From NCBI RefSeq assembly GCF_003339585.1, contig NZ_QPKF01000004.1, positions 106,477 through 170,476 of the forward strand: DNA of 64,000 bases, read 5' to 3'. This stretch comes from Exiguobacterium sp. RIT594. GTDB taxonomy: Bacteria; Bacillota; Bacilli; Exiguobacteriales; Exiguobacteriaceae. This document shows positions 23,926 to 32,573 of the stretch, piece after piece (positions within the stretch are counted from its first letter, which is position 1; every line of letters starts with the position of its first letter). The translations under genes and the position numbers were made by a program. Under the pieces are notes generated by a model that was not told the DNA's origin, made no database searches, and was given only the letters and a program-made list of their open reading frames with translations.

Positions 23926-26478
23926 TTACATCGATTTAAAGCCGAGGAAATGTTCCCGCCAGCGTGGTTCATAAATCGAATTGATCTGGAGTTGCGATCC
24001 GCCCGCATGAATGAAATATTCATTGTCGAGCATGATCCCGATGTGTGACGGTCCGTCCGTGTAGGTATTTTCGAAAAAGACGATATCCGACCGTTTTCCA
24101 CTGCTGATCGTCGTCCGGCGATTTGTAAAGAAGGCGCCGTACCAGTAGCCGCTGACATTGGTCCGTCCCCCGTACTTCCCGGCTTGGTTCGTTGCATAAT
24201 GAATCAGTCCTGAACAATCAAACCCGCCGTTGGCTGAGGTTTGCGAACCCCATGTGTACGGTGTACCGAGGTGTTTGGCGGCCGCTTGAATCAACTTTTC
24301 TCCGCGAGATGTGTTTTTCTGTGCAATCCGTGTATCCGTCTTGACGCTGACGGCACTAATCGGCAGATAAACAGGTGACCAGCCGGATTGAATGACATAA
24401 AAATTGCCGACCCGGTACCGGGGATAAACCCGTTTTCCCTGTTCGATCAATCCAGTGCTTTTTGGACTAGCCGGCGTCGCAAAATAAGACGTCGTTGTTT
24501 TGACCGTATAAACTTTTTGCCGGTTAATCGCTTGTTGGGTATAACGCATATCCGGTTTCGTCGTCCCGATGTAGGGATTGATGACATAACCTGTCGTACC
24601 GTTCGGTAAGCGGACGTGCCAGAAATCATCGTCAATTGCCTTCAGACCGATCAGCTTCGTGCCTTTATTGAGATAAGCGGCAGGGCGGCTGTACGCGACA
24701 TCGGCCGAAAACAGCGGAGTCTGATCAAAATGAACATAAAAGACGGTTCCGACTTTAGACGGTGCGACCGGTTTGTTTAAGCCGAGTCTGCTCGAGTCGA
24801 CAAAGCCAAACGTCGTCCCAATCTTGACCCGTGTGTAGTAGCCGCTTTTGCCGTAAATCGACAGTTGCGTATTCTTTTTCAGGGTGCCGATTTTTCCCGT
24901 CAGACTGGCTTTTGGGTGAACGACCACTTTATCATCGAGAACGTAACGGATTCCGGTGACATCATACAAGTCTGGTTTTTTCGTGACGAGATCCGTTGTC
25001 TTGACGTAACCGTACACCGATCCGATTTTGACACGTGTATACGCGCCGCTTGTGCCATAAATATCGATGGATTCCGCCCGTTTCATTGTACGGACAATCG
25101 TTTTTGCCGTCGTGTCTTTAAAAATCGATGTCGGCTTGCTTGCATACCGGAGACCTGTCTTAGCATAGATTTTTGTTGTGGCGAGTGTACTCGTTAAGAC
25201 GTACGCATATTGTCCCCGGAATAAAATCCGGCTGTAGGCGCCGCTCGTTCCGTAGACTGTTAACAGGGTGTTCGTCTGATGCTGCTTTAGGACAGGACTG
25301 GACGTGTTAGGGGCGGAACGGATCGCTGATGGTGTCTGTACATACAAACGGGCTGTCTTGGCATAGACTTTTAAAGGAGCAAGTGCGCTCGTCAGGACAT
25401 ATGCATATTGTCCGCGGAATAAGATCCGGCTGTAGGCGCCGCTTTTTCCGTAGACCGTCAGCAGGGTATTCGTCTGGTGTTCTTTTAAGACGGGACTCGA
25501 TGCATTGGGTGCTTGGCGGATTGGAGTAGGAGACTGGACATACAAACGGGCTGTTTGTGCAAAGACCTCCAGATCTCCTAACTGAGCCGTCAGGACAAAT
25601 CCATAGACACCGTTTAAGCGGACTCGTGTATAAGCACCGGATACACCGTAGATGTCGACTAATTGATTTTGTGCCAATGTCCCAAGCAGTTTCCCGGTCG
25701 CCGCAGCGGTTGGGTAGACGTTGGCAAGTTGCTGACTGTACTTTTTGCCGGTTGCTTCATACGAGACGACCGGTTTCGTTCCGAGGTGAGCTGTTAAGAC
25801 AAAAGCATATGTACCGTTCCATTCGATCCGGGTAAAAGTCCCTGACGTCCCGAACGTCTTGATGGAATCGTTTTGTTTCAACGTGGTGAGCGGTGTTCCA
25901 ACTGCATCAGCTGTTGGATAAACCGACGTTTTTTCCTGAACGAACCGTTCACCTGTCATCGAGTACACAGGGGTCGTACTTAAATCCGCTGTCAGGACGA
26001 ACAGATAACCGGTATCCTGTTTAATCCGGGTGAAGAGACCGACCTGACCATAGGTATCAATTTTATTATTTTGAGCGAGTGTCTGAGTGGTCGCCGTTGA
26101 CGAATCCGCCGTTGAATAAAGGACTGTAACTTTATTCGTATACCGGCTGTCGATTTTCGGATACGTAGGGGTATCCGCTAATTGGTCTGTCTTTACAAAA
26201 CGATAGACTCCATCGAGCAGGATACGTGTGAAGAGACCTTCGACTCCGAACGTCTCGACTTCAGTTGTTGCGGGCAGGGTAGCGACGGGTTCTTTACTTT
26301 CCGGTGTTTCGAAGACCGGGGTATCGGTTTGGGTAAACAATTTGCCGGTCGAAACTTCAGTTTGCTCATCGACGACCGTTTGCGAAACGTCGCCTTCTGC
26401 AAGCGTATTAATCGGGAAAGAACTGAACAGCATGACGGAAGCGGCAAGTGTCGTGAACCATTTTTTTGAAAGAGGCAT
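23926..26478 (-). CDS. Secreted SH3-repeat NlpC/P60 cell-wall hydrolase
   Basis: An 850-residue exported protein. Residues 1-28 form a signal peptide (lysines, then 'LAASVMLFSSFPINTLAEG'). Nine to ten SH3-like repeats of about 66 residues follow, each containing a 'YGxxGxYTR(I/V)xxxGxYGFVxTxxL' type core. The last 130 residues are an NlpC/P60 peptidase with the catalytic Cys in 'GFDCSGLIHYAT', a His in 'SHIGIML' and 'FIHAGG'. It should bind peptidoglycan and cleave its stem peptides. The start is taken at 26478 because it begins the signal peptide; a frame opening 15 codons upstream has no ribosome binding site. Repeats 5 and 6 are almost identical. Confidence 0.88.
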   Translation of the reverse strand: MPLSKKWFTTLAASVMLFSSFPINTLAEGDVSQTVVDEQTEVSTGKLFTQTDTPVFETPESKEPVATLPATTEVETFGVEGLFTRILLDGVYRFVKTDQLADTPTYPKIDSRYTNKVTVLYSTADSSTATTQTLAQNNKIDTYGQVGLFTRIKQDTGYLFVLTADLSTTPVYSMTGERFVQEKTSVYPTADAVGTPLTTLKQNDSIKTFGTSGTFTRIEWNGTYAFVLTAHLGTKPVVSYEATGKKYSQQLANVYPTAAATGKLLGTLAQNQLVDIYGVSGAYTRVRLNGVYGFVLTAQLGDLEVFAQTARLYVQSPTPIRQAPNASSPVLKEHQTNTLLTVYGKSGAYSRILFRGQYAYVLTSALAPLKVYAKTARLYVQTPSAIRSAPNTSSPVLKQHQTNTLLTVYGTSGAYSRILFRGQYAYVLTSTLATTKIYAKTGLRYASKPTSIFKDTTAKTIVRTMKRAESIDIYGTSGAYTRVKIGSVYGYVKTTDLVTKKPDLYDVTGIRYVLDDKVVVHPKASLTGKIGTLKKNTQLSIYGKSGYYTRVKIGTTFGFVDSSRLGLNKPVAPSKVGTVFYVHFDQTPLFSADVAYSRPAAYLNKGTKLIGLKAIDDDFWHVRLPNGTTGYVINPYIGTTKPDMRYTQQAINRQKVYTVKTTTSYFATPASPKSTGLIEQGKRVYPRYRVGNFYVIQSGWSPVYLPISAVSVKTDTRIAQKNTSRGEKLIQAAAKHLGTPYTWGSQTSANGGFDCSGLIHYATNQAGKYGGRTNVSGYWYGAFFTNRRTTISSGKRSDIVFFENTYTDGPSHIGIMLDNEYFIHAGGSQLQINSIYEPRWREHFLGFKSM
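25159..25554 (-). repeat. Near-identical tandem 198-bp units within the SH3-repeat gene
   Basis: Two adjacent units (25357-25554 and 25159-25356), each 198 bp or 66 codons, encode almost the same SH3-like module, both starting 'TARLYVQ' and containing 'HQTNTLLTVYG' and 'SRILFRGQYAYVLTS'. The other repeats are much more diverged, so this pair looks like a recent duplication. Confidence 0.85.
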
Positions 26479-26615
26479 CGTATGTAAAACTCCATTTCTA
26501 TAGAAATTTAATTTTCGCTCCATTTAAAACTAAGTTTACCATGTTCATTTTTATTGGTGTAAAAAGATATCAAAAAAAGTCAATCATCAACCAAATGATA
26601 CGAGGAGAGGAGACG

Positions 26616-26647
26616 AAAAAACGGTACCTCCTGGATAAGGGGTACCG
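26616..26647 (-). terminator. Intrinsic terminator of the GNAT gene
   Basis: CGGTACC (26622-26628) pairs with GGTACCG (26641-26647); on the minus strand six T follow the stem. Confidence 0.8.
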
Positions 26648-26654
26648 GTCTGGT

Positions 26655-27212
26655 TTATTTTTGATCGTCTTCGTGATCGACCTGCCACTCCCAATCAAGC
26701 ATGCCGTAAATGAGGGAATCACGCCAATGGTCTTCGAGATATACCGTTTCGCGAAGCTGACCTTCTTTCGTCATCCCGACTTTCTGCAGGACACGTTCTG
26801 AAGCGACGTTTCGCGGGTCACACGTGGCTGTAATCCGGTGTAACTCCAGTTTCTCGAATCCGAATTCGAGTAAAAATGCGGCAACGGATGTCGCATAGCC
26901 GTTTCCCCATTCATCCGGCGACAGAATATAACCGATCTCCGCCGTTTTGTGTTCGGTATCGGTGATCACTAGTTCACCGGCTCCAATCACACGATCATCC
27001 GGGAAGGTGACGGCGAAGACATACCGGCGGCGCGGATTCTCAAGTTCACTTTCAAGTGCGTCATGAATAAATTGTTTGCTGTCACTTTCGGAGTTGGGTC
27101 CCCACGATTGATACTGACTGACAATGGGTTTTGAGGCATAGGCATGGACAGCTTCTAAATCTTCTGGAGTAAAACGACGGATCCGTAGTTGCTCATTGAT
27201 TTTGTAGCGCAT
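26655..27212 (-). CDS. RimJ/RimL-type GNAT N-acetyltransferase
   Basis: This 185-residue protein has the GNAT fold: an N-terminal 'LRIRRFTPEDLEAV', the acetyl-CoA binding region 'GYILSPDEWGNGYATSVAAF' and the C-terminal 'NVASERVLQKVGMTKEG' typical of RimJ-like enzymes that acetylate protein N-termini or small amines. The reading frame stays open for 90 codons upstream, but that part overlaps the divergent riboswitch; GAGGAGGAGTCC precedes the ATG at 27212. Substrate unknown. Confidence 0.85.
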   Translation of the reverse strand: MRYKINEQLRIRRFTPEDLEAVHAYASKPIVSQYQSWGPNSESDSKQFIHDALESELENPRRRYVFAVTFPDDRVIGAGELVITDTEHKTAEIGYILSPDEWGNGYATSVAAFLLEFGFEKLELHRITATCDPRNVASERVLQKVGMTKEGQLRETVYLEDHWRDSLIYGMLDWEWQVDHEDDQK

Positions 27213-27276
27213 GATGGACTCCTCCTCTATAGTTGACTCTTTATAAGATATTGGCTGTTCAGCCGGATTTTCCTGT

Positions 27277-27305
27277 TTGACAGGCAAAATCGGGCGTGCT
27301 AAAGT
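27277..27305 (+). promoter_or_regulatory. Promoter of the guanidine riboswitch transcript
   Basis: TTGACA (27277-27282), a 17-base spacer and TAAAGT (27300-27305) lie about 25 bases upstream of the aptamer. Confidence 0.7.
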
Positions 27306-27328
27306 CTTGGTATCGAATGAACAGAATA

Positions 27329-27446
27329 GTAATCCTCTAGGGTTCCGTTCGGCTGGACCAAGGGAGGAACATAAGGGACACCTTATGCAACGGAGGGATA
27401 AAAGCCCGGGAGTAAAGCGTTTAGGCGCTTGCTCCCGGGCTTTTTT
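27329..27446 (+). promoter_or_regulatory. Guanidine-I (ykkC) riboswitch with terminator
   Basis: The leader contains the conserved ykkC elements in order: CTAGGGTTCCG (27337-27347), GGACCAAGGGAG, a small variable stem, and CGGAGGGATAAAAGCCCGGGAG (27391-27412; key words GGAGGGA and AAAAGCCCGGG). The last element doubles as the 5' half of the terminator stem AAGCCCGGGAG / CTCCCGGGCTT (27402-27412 / 27432-27442), followed by TTTTTT. Guanidine should stabilise the aptamer and allow read-through into the SMR genes. Confidence 0.9.
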
Positions 27447-27475
27447 GTTTGATTCGAAACAGAGGAGGAAACAAC

Positions 27476-27805
27476 ATGGCAAAATATTGGTTAAGCATCA
27501 TCCTGGCATCCTTTTTTGAAGTCGGTTGGGTCATCGGATTAAAACACGCTGCGACCCCACTCGAGTGGGGAGCGACGATTGTCAGCATCATCGTTAGCTT
27601 CACGGTGTTAATCAAGGTCAGTAATCATCTGCCGGTCGGAACAGTCTATGCGGTGTTCGTCGGACTCGGAACAGCGGGTACGGTCGTAACGGATATCGTT
27701 TTATTCGGTCAGTCGGCATCCATCATCAAGTTGATGTTGATTGCAGTCCTGTTAGTGGGCGTGATTGGTTTGAAATTAGTCAGTGGGGAGGGGGAACAAC
27801 AATGA
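27476..27805 (+). CDS. ykkC: SMR-family exporter subunit, YkkC-type
   Basis: A 109-residue four-helix small multidrug resistance protein with the essential membrane glutamate in 'LASFFEVGWVIGLK' (about residue 14). Its leader carries a guanidine-I riboswitch, and it overlaps a second SMR gene by four bases, so the pair probably forms a heterodimeric exporter of guanidinium. AGAGGAGGAAACAAC precedes the ATG; the longer frame begins within the terminator. Assignment as the C-type subunit follows order and is tentative. Confidence 0.85.
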   Translation: MAKYWLSIILASFFEVGWVIGLKHAATPLEWGATIVSIIVSFTVLIKVSNHLPVGTVYAVFVGLGTAGTVVTDIVLFGQSASIIKLMLIAVLLVGVIGLKLVSGEGEQQ

Positions 27806-28119
27806 GTTGGTTCTATTTGATTCTGGCAGGACTATTTGAAATGTTGGGTGTCGTCCTGATCAATACGTTTAATCAGCAAAAAAACACCAAAAATCTGTTG
27901 TTGATGTTCGCTGGTTTTGGTCTCAGTTTTTTATTCCTCACTTTGGCGATGAACGAGCTGCCGATGGGGACGGCTTATGCGGTGTGGACCGGAATTGGAG
28001 CAGCCGGCGGGACGATTCTCAGCATGATTTTTTACAACGAAGCGAAGGATTGGAAACGGATTGTTTGTATCGGTTTAATTCTCAGTGCGACGATCGGTTT
28101 GAAGCTGGTCGGAGAATAA
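27802..28119 (+). CDS. ykkD: SMR-family exporter subunit, YkkD-type
   Basis: The second, 105-residue SMR subunit has Glu in 'LILAGLFEMLGVVLIN' and the signature 'PMGTAYAVWTGIGAAGGTI'. Its start is coupled to the stop of the partner gene (ATGA). Two non-identical subunits under one guanidine riboswitch match the B. subtilis ykkCD arrangement. No clear terminator follows within the next 120 bases. Confidence 0.87.
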   Translation: MSWFYLILAGLFEMLGVVLINTFNQQKNTKNLLLMFAGFGLSFLFLTLAMNELPMGTAYAVWTGIGAAGGTILSMIFYNEAKDWKRIVCIGLILSATIGLKLVGE

Positions 28120-28242
28120 ACATATCATTTAGATTACTTTTCCTGTTCGAGCCGACTGGGTGGCATATTTTAGCTGAAAAAAGGAAATACTCCTTATAAG
28201 ACAAGTACGTCATTAAAATCGTGCATAAGGGGATGGATGGGT

Positions 28243-28998
28243 ATGAAAACGAAACAGTATATCGGAACGTTTTATAAAGAAGAAGAACTGATTTCTAAAA
28301 TGGATGAGTTGCATCAGCAAGGTCATCGCGAAGAAGATTTTTATATCATCGTTAAAGAAAAGTCGAATCTTCAACTGGTCCGCAGTCAGATGGACGCGGA
28401 AATCGCGACGACGAAACCGTCGTGGATCGACCGGATTCGCGGGAACCAGGGACGTGATCAGGAAGTAAATGATCTGTTTGGTTCACTCGATTTACCGGCG
28501 GATCAAGTCGAGGTCCATAAGACGGAAGTCGAAGGCGGCGGATTCGTTCTGTTACTGGAAGTTCAGGACATTCAGTTCGATCCCCACTTAAACACGGACA
28601 ATACACATCCTGACGTCAAAGTACGTTACGGCAGTTACGAAGAAACGCATACGTCGGACGATGCCAATTCAAATGCCCAACTCGGATCGGGCAATCCGCT
28701 TGATGTCGATAAAGACTCAAAAGAAGAACACGCGGAGATTGATTTGCATCGTGCCGGTACCGATAAGATGCCGCAAGACGAAGAGGCCATTCATCATGCC
28801 AAGTTAAAAGAAGATCGTGAACCGGATATCGCGATGCGCCGGGACGATGATTTTAAGCGTCCGGAGTGGGAAGAACAAAAAGTCCGTCACGAAGAACAAC
28901 AGGACGAGAAAAAAAACGACGTCTACCGTCCGAACCGTTCGGCGGATCATTCCGATGATTTGGCAAAACAAGATCACGGAAATGATTTGGACCGTTAA
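28243..28998 (+). CDS. General stress protein 17M-like (YflT-domain) protein
   Basis: The 251-residue hydrophilic protein starts with a YflT/GSP17M domain (residues 1-110: 'QYIGTFYKEEELISKMDELHQQGH' region, key words GTF, L..KGH/QGH, YIIVKE). It ends with a highly charged, low-complexity tail rich in Asp, Glu, His, Lys and Arg (for example 'EEQKVRHEEQQDEKKND'). Such proteins are sigma-B controlled in Bacillus; no convincing sigma-B promoter was seen here. The ATG at 28243 is better spaced from AAGGGG than the one six bases upstream. A paralogous N-terminal domain begins the gene at 58906. Confidence 0.75.
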   Translation: MKTKQYIGTFYKEEELISKMDELHQQGHREEDFYIIVKEKSNLQLVRSQMDAEIATTKPSWIDRIRGNQGRDQEVNDLFGSLDLPADQVEVHKTEVEGGGFVLLLEVQDIQFDPHLNTDNTHPDVKVRYGSYEETHTSDDANSNAQLGSGNPLDVDKDSKEEHAEIDLHRAGTDKMPQDEEAIHHAKLKEDREPDIAMRRDDDFKRPEWEEQKVRHEEQQDEKKNDVYRPNRSADHSDDLAKQDHGNDLDR

Positions 28999-29000
28999 TG

Positions 29001-29040
29001 CACACAAAAAGGCTGACGCTCATGTCAGCCTTTTTGTGTG
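29001..29040. terminator. Bidirectional terminator, perfect 17-bp stem
   Basis: CACACAAAAAGGCTGAC and its exact complement flank GCTCAT, between the stress gene and the convergent aldo/keto reductase. Confidence 0.92.
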
Positions 29041-29071
29041 GGACGATGTTTACATTGATGTGAGCCTCGTC

Positions 29072-29896
29072 TTATTTTTTATGCATCTCGTCCGGATTCG
29101 AGCCTGTCCGCTCATTCCGGTTGAGTTGATCGATTTGTCGCATGTGATCCGGTGATAACACAAAATCAAAGATGTCCAAGTTTTCCTGAATCCGGCTTGG
29201 CGTAACGGATTTCGGAATCGCGATGATGTCATGCTGAAGATGCCAACGGAGAACGACTTGAGCAGGTGTCTTACCGTGACGTGCCGCAATGTCTGTGATG
29301 ACCGGGTCTGTTAAGGCGTCGCGGCCTTTCATTAATGGGCTCCAGGCTTCGACGATAATCCCGTTCTTTTGGCAAAATGCGCGAATCGCTTCCTGACTTA
29401 AGAACGGGTGCAGTTCGATTTGGTTGACGGCAGGGACGATGGTTCCTTCTTCCAATATCCGTGTTAAATGCGGGATGTGGAAATTCGATACTCCGATCGC
29501 TTTTGTTTTGCCGTCCCGATACAGCTGTTCTAAAGCACGCCACGTATCCATATACAAATCCTCGTCCGGCATCGGCCAATGAATCAAGTATAAATCAACG
29601 TAATCGACCCCGAGCTTTTGGAGACTGGTTTCAAACGCGGCCAGTGTCTGCTCATAACCTTGATCTTTATTCCAGACCTTTGTCGTCAAAAAGATGTCTT
29701 CCCGTGGAATCCCCGAATCTTTTAAGGCGCGACCGACACCGGCCTCGTTTTCATAAATCATTGCCGTATCAATGGAACGGTAGCCGACCCGTAAAGCTTC
29801 CCGCACCGCTTCATATACTTCCTGTTCCGGGACTTTAAACACACCGTATCCGAGTTGCGGCATGACCAGCCCGTTGTTCAGCGTAACAAATTCCAT
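29072..29896 (-). CDS. Aldo/keto reductase
   Basis: This 274-residue NADPH-dependent reductase has the complete catalytic tetrad: Asp and Tyr in 'IDTAMIYENE', Lys in 'TTKVWN' and His in 'LIHWPMP'. 'AIPKSVTPSRIQENLDIFDF' near the end is the cofactor-binding loop. It resembles B. subtilis YtbE/YvgN, which reduce methylglyoxal and other aldehydes. It is monocistronic. Physiological substrate is not defined by sequence. Confidence 0.9.
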   Translation of the reverse strand: MEFVTLNNGLVMPQLGYGVFKVPEQEVYEAVREALRVGYRSIDTAMIYENEAGVGRALKDSGIPREDIFLTTKVWNKDQGYEQTLAAFETSLQKLGVDYVDLYLIHWPMPDEDLYMDTWRALEQLYRDGKTKAIGVSNFHIPHLTRILEEGTIVPAVNQIELHPFLSQEAIRAFCQKNGIIVEAWSPLMKGRDALTDPVITDIAARHGKTPAQVVLRWHLQHDIIAIPKSVTPSRIQENLDIFDFVLSPDHMRQIDQLNRNERTGSNPDEMHKK

Positions 29897-29975
29897 TTGA
29901 ATTCCCCCTTAAGATGATAATCCTGTCTTACCCAGTTTACGCCTTTCCCTTTCGAAAATCGAATCAAAGGAAGGG

Positions 29976-30004
29976 TTGAATTGGCGCCAGGAAATCCGTA
30001 TACT
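29976..30004 (+). promoter_or_regulatory. Promoter of the iron-type alcohol dehydrogenase gene
   Basis: TTGAAT (29976-29981), a 17-base spacer and TATACT (29999-30004) lie 30 bases before the ATG. Confidence 0.7.
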
Positions 30005-30034
30005 GAGCGTTAACAAATAATGGGAGGGATCAGG

Positions 30035-31060
30035 ATGATTCGTCAAGCCGTTTTACAATACATACACGAAGAACAAGCCGTCGAGCGGCTTTCAGAATTG
30101 TTACGGGGGAGAAAAGCGGTGCTGATTCACGGTGAACAGGCATTAAAATCGTCCGCACAGTATTTGCCGGAACTGCCGAAGCTGCTGTTTACAGGACACT
30201 GTACCGATCAGCAGGTAGCTAAGCTGGCAGAACGATGTGCCACGTACGAAATGATCATCGCTCTTGGCGGCGGATCCGTTATTGATACGGCCAAACAAGT
30301 TGCGGTCAAACGAAATTGCCCGTTGATTGTCATTCCGACGATCGTCTCGAACTGTGCCCCGTGGACACCTCTCAGTGTCATGTATGATGAACGGGGGCGG
30401 TACCTTCGTTTTGACACGATTCCTGTCGTCATTGAAGCATTATTGCTCGATCACCGGATTTTAGCAGCTAGTCCATATGATTATTTTGTTGCCGGACTGG
30501 TCGATACATTAGCGAAATGGTACGAAGCCCGGGCGCTGAGCGGATCGACTTCTGACCATCCGGTCGTTGAATCGGCCTTACGGATGGCAGAGCACTGTAA
30601 ACGATTAATTTTGCAGACACCGATCAGTTCAGAACGATTTCAGGAGTATTCGTCCCCGATTCAACATCTGGTGGAGACGGTTATTCCACTGGCCGGAAGT
30701 GTCGGTGGATTCGGTGACGAAGCAACACGCGGGGCGATTGGTCACGGCGTTCATAATGCGTTATCTCCGTTCCCGTCGACGCATCGGATTTTACACGGAA
30801 GTAAAGTCGGTTACGGCTTGTTGATTCAGGAGTTATTGTTAGGTGAAACAGCGTCCTATAAAGAGTTGCGACAGTATTTGATTGAAAACAAACAACCGAC
30901 GACGAGTACAGCGCTTGGATTGACGGAAGCGGAGCGAGCCGACTTGGCGCAACGAATTGGTCAGGAACCGCTCTGTCAACTGATTGCGACGGATTGGTCG
31001 GAGGCGACCGTTCTTTCGGCCCTAATAAAAAATGATCGGGAAGCAGTACTCATATCTTGA
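30035..31060 (+). CDS. Iron-containing alcohol dehydrogenase family protein (glycerol dehydrogenase-like)
   Basis: The 341-residue protein has the NAD-binding loop 'ALGGGSVIDTAKQVA' and 'VIPTIVSNCAPWTPLSVMY', plus metal ligands in 'GLVDTLAKWYEA' (Asp), 'GHGVHNALS' (His) and 'THRILHGSKVG' (His). The pattern is that of the GldA branch, which includes glycerol dehydrogenases and glycerol-1-phosphate dehydrogenase-like enzymes. GGGAGGGATCAGG precedes the ATG at 30035. It is monocistronic with its own promoter and terminator; the substrate is unknown. Confidence 0.82.
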   Translation: MIRQAVLQYIHEEQAVERLSELLRGRKAVLIHGEQALKSSAQYLPELPKLLFTGHCTDQQVAKLAERCATYEMIIALGGGSVIDTAKQVAVKRNCPLIVIPTIVSNCAPWTPLSVMYDERGRYLRFDTIPVVIEALLLDHRILAASPYDYFVAGLVDTLAKWYEARALSGSTSDHPVVESALRMAEHCKRLILQTPISSERFQEYSSPIQHLVETVIPLAGSVGGFGDEATRGAIGHGVHNALSPFPSTHRILHGSKVGYGLLIQELLLGETASYKELRQYLIENKQPTTSTALGLTEAERADLAQRIGQEPLCQLIATDWSEATVLSALIKNDREAVLIS

Positions 31061-31074
31061 TGGACATATAAGAT

Positions 31075-31110
31075 AAAGCCCCTCTCCTCGGTTTCGAGGA
31101 GAGGGGCTTT
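31075..31110. terminator. Perfect bidirectional terminator
   Basis: AAAGCCCCTCTCCTCG and its exact complement enclose GTTT, between convergent genes. Confidence 0.93.
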
Positions 31111-31116
31111 ATACGA

Positions 31117-32079
31117 TCACTGTGCTTTTGCCAGTTCTGAGTACGGTGCGGGACGGCCGAGCAGATAACCTTGTCCGAGATCAAATCCAAGTTCGCGGCA
31201 GAGGTCGAGTTCTTCTTGACGTTCGATACCTTCCGCAAGAATCTGAATCCCCATCTCTTTTGTTAAATGACGCGCTTTTCGTAAAAAGGCTTCATTTTCT
31301 GTGACAGTGTCACAGTTTGAGATGAAGGCACGATCAATTTTGACATAATCCGGTTGGAGTAACGACAACATATCAAGCGTCGAGAAGCCGGCGCCGACAT
31401 CATCGAGTGCTACTTGGATACCTTGTTTTTTATATTGTTCGAAAACATGTTTCAAGTGATTGACGTCTTCGATTTTTTCCGTCTCGACGACTTCGAACAC
31501 AAGCCGGCTTGGATCCACGTTATACCGTTCGACGATTTCGAACGTATGACGCAGGCAGTACTCCGGATTGTAGATGGTCGAAGGAAGGAAGTTGATAAAG
31601 GTTTTTTGCGTTCCACCGACCAGATGTGTTGCCCGGATCGCTTCTTCACGCGCCCGTTGATCGAGCCGGGAATGAAGCCCCATTTTGGAAGCGGTCGAAA
31701 AGAGCAGACCCGGGGACATCGGAATCGATTGATCAGCAGCCCGAAGTAACGCTTCATTCGCAAAAAGTGAGTTGTCTTGAATGTTGAAGATTGGTTGCAG
31801 ATGACTCGTCATGATACCGTTTTGAATGAAATCAATGGCTTGTCGGCTCTTTAACTGTTCGAGCAAAACAGAAGCTGCAAGTACAGGTGTCACGAGACGT
31901 GATCCGTTCGCCCGGCAGGAAACCGGAAAATCCCCAATCTGTAACGTAGAGCTAAGGATTTGTTCCAACTGCTCGAATGAACTGTAAGAAAATACTTCTG
32001 GCGTAGGCGATTGAATATGTAAAGAACCGGCCTCGATAAAACGGATTGTTGTTGTACATTCGGCGCAAGGATGCCACAT
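31117..32079 (-). CDS. EAL-domain cyclic-di-GMP phosphodiesterase
   Basis: The 320-residue protein has an EAL domain from about residue 85 onward. Catalytic and metal-binding residues appear intact: the signature 'NEALLRAA' (ExLxR form), Asn in 'INFLPSTIY', Glu in 'FEVVETE', the DD pair in 'ALDDVGAGFS', Lys and Asp in 'VKIDRAFI', and 'ILAEGIE'. It should linearise c-di-GMP. The first 80 residues form no recognised domain but contain a CxxC pair ('HPCAECTTT') that could bind metal or respond to redox. GAGAGGTGG is 10 bases from the ATG. Confidence 0.85.
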   Translation of the reverse strand: MWHPCAECTTTIRFIEAGSLHIQSPTPEVFSYSSFEQLEQILSSTLQIGDFPVSCRANGSRLVTPVLAASVLLEQLKSRQAIDFIQNGIMTSHLQPIFNIQDNSLFANEALLRAADQSIPMSPGLLFSTASKMGLHSRLDQRAREEAIRATHLVGGTQKTFINFLPSTIYNPEYCLRHTFEIVERYNVDPSRLVFEVVETEKIEDVNHLKHVFEQYKKQGIQVALDDVGAGFSTLDMLSLLQPDYVKIDRAFISNCDTVTENEAFLRKARHLTKEMGIQILAEGIERQEELDLCRELGFDLGQGYLLGRPAPYSELAKAQ

Positions 32080-32211
32080 GAATGGGTGTCCACCTCTCTT
32101 GGTAAAATACGTCTGTAAAAGATGTATTTATTAAATTAGTTAAAGTCTTTACCCGAAGATAATCTATAAATAAACCTGATATCAACTATTTGTCCTTCTA
32201 TTGACCAAAGT

Positions 32212-32263
32212 AAAAAAAAAGACAGGTCCAGTTCATCTTTTGATGAACCATCCTGTCTTTTTT
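32212..32263 (-). terminator. Terminator of the lemA/TPM/DUF1294 operon
   Basis: AAAAAGACAGG and CCTGTCTTTTT (32216-32226 / 32252-32262) with an inner GTTCATC/GATGAAC stem form a long hairpin with A/T runs on both sides, just after the DUF1294 stop. Confidence 0.88.
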
Positions 32264-32292
32264 ATCGGTTAATCGGTACATAATTTAAAGGA

Positions 32293-32565
32293 TTACGATC
32301 GAATCCACAAAATCCAAAGCGTAGCATGCAGTAAAATTGCTAACGGTACAAAGAGTTGGAATTTAGCGGTCCGTGTTTTATGCCGGACGAGTTGCATTGC
32401 CAAAAGCGTCCCGAGTGCGCCGCCTAAAAAAGCAATCATCAACAAGGTCGCTTCCGGCGTCCGCCATTCGTGTTGCTGCGCTTTACGTTTATCCCGCCAC
32501 ATCGAAACGAATCCAATGACGGACATGATCCCGTAAAATACAACGATACCTGAAAAAATAGTCAT
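32293..32565 (-). CDS. DUF1294 small membrane protein
   Basis: A 90-residue protein with two to three membrane helices. The segment 'FVSMWRDKRKAQQHEWRTPEATLL' (residues 20-43; key words D.KRKA and RTPE) and 'GGALGTLLAMQLVRHKT' are diagnostic of DUF1294. The frame stays open 65 codons further upstream into the preceding gene, but AAGGACTGCT fixes the ATG at 32565. It is the last gene of the three-gene operon. Function unknown. Confidence 0.85.
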   Translation of the reverse strand: MTIFSGIVVFYGIMSVIGFVSMWRDKRKAQQHEWRTPEATLLMIAFLGGALGTLLAMQLVRHKTRTAKFQLFVPLAILLHATLWILWIRS

Positions 32566-32573
32566 AGCAGTCC

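Noticed and set aside
28130..28230. Search for a sigma-B promoter before the 28243 stress gene
   Set aside because: Only GGGTGG with no acceptable GTTTAA-like partner at 12-14 bases was found.
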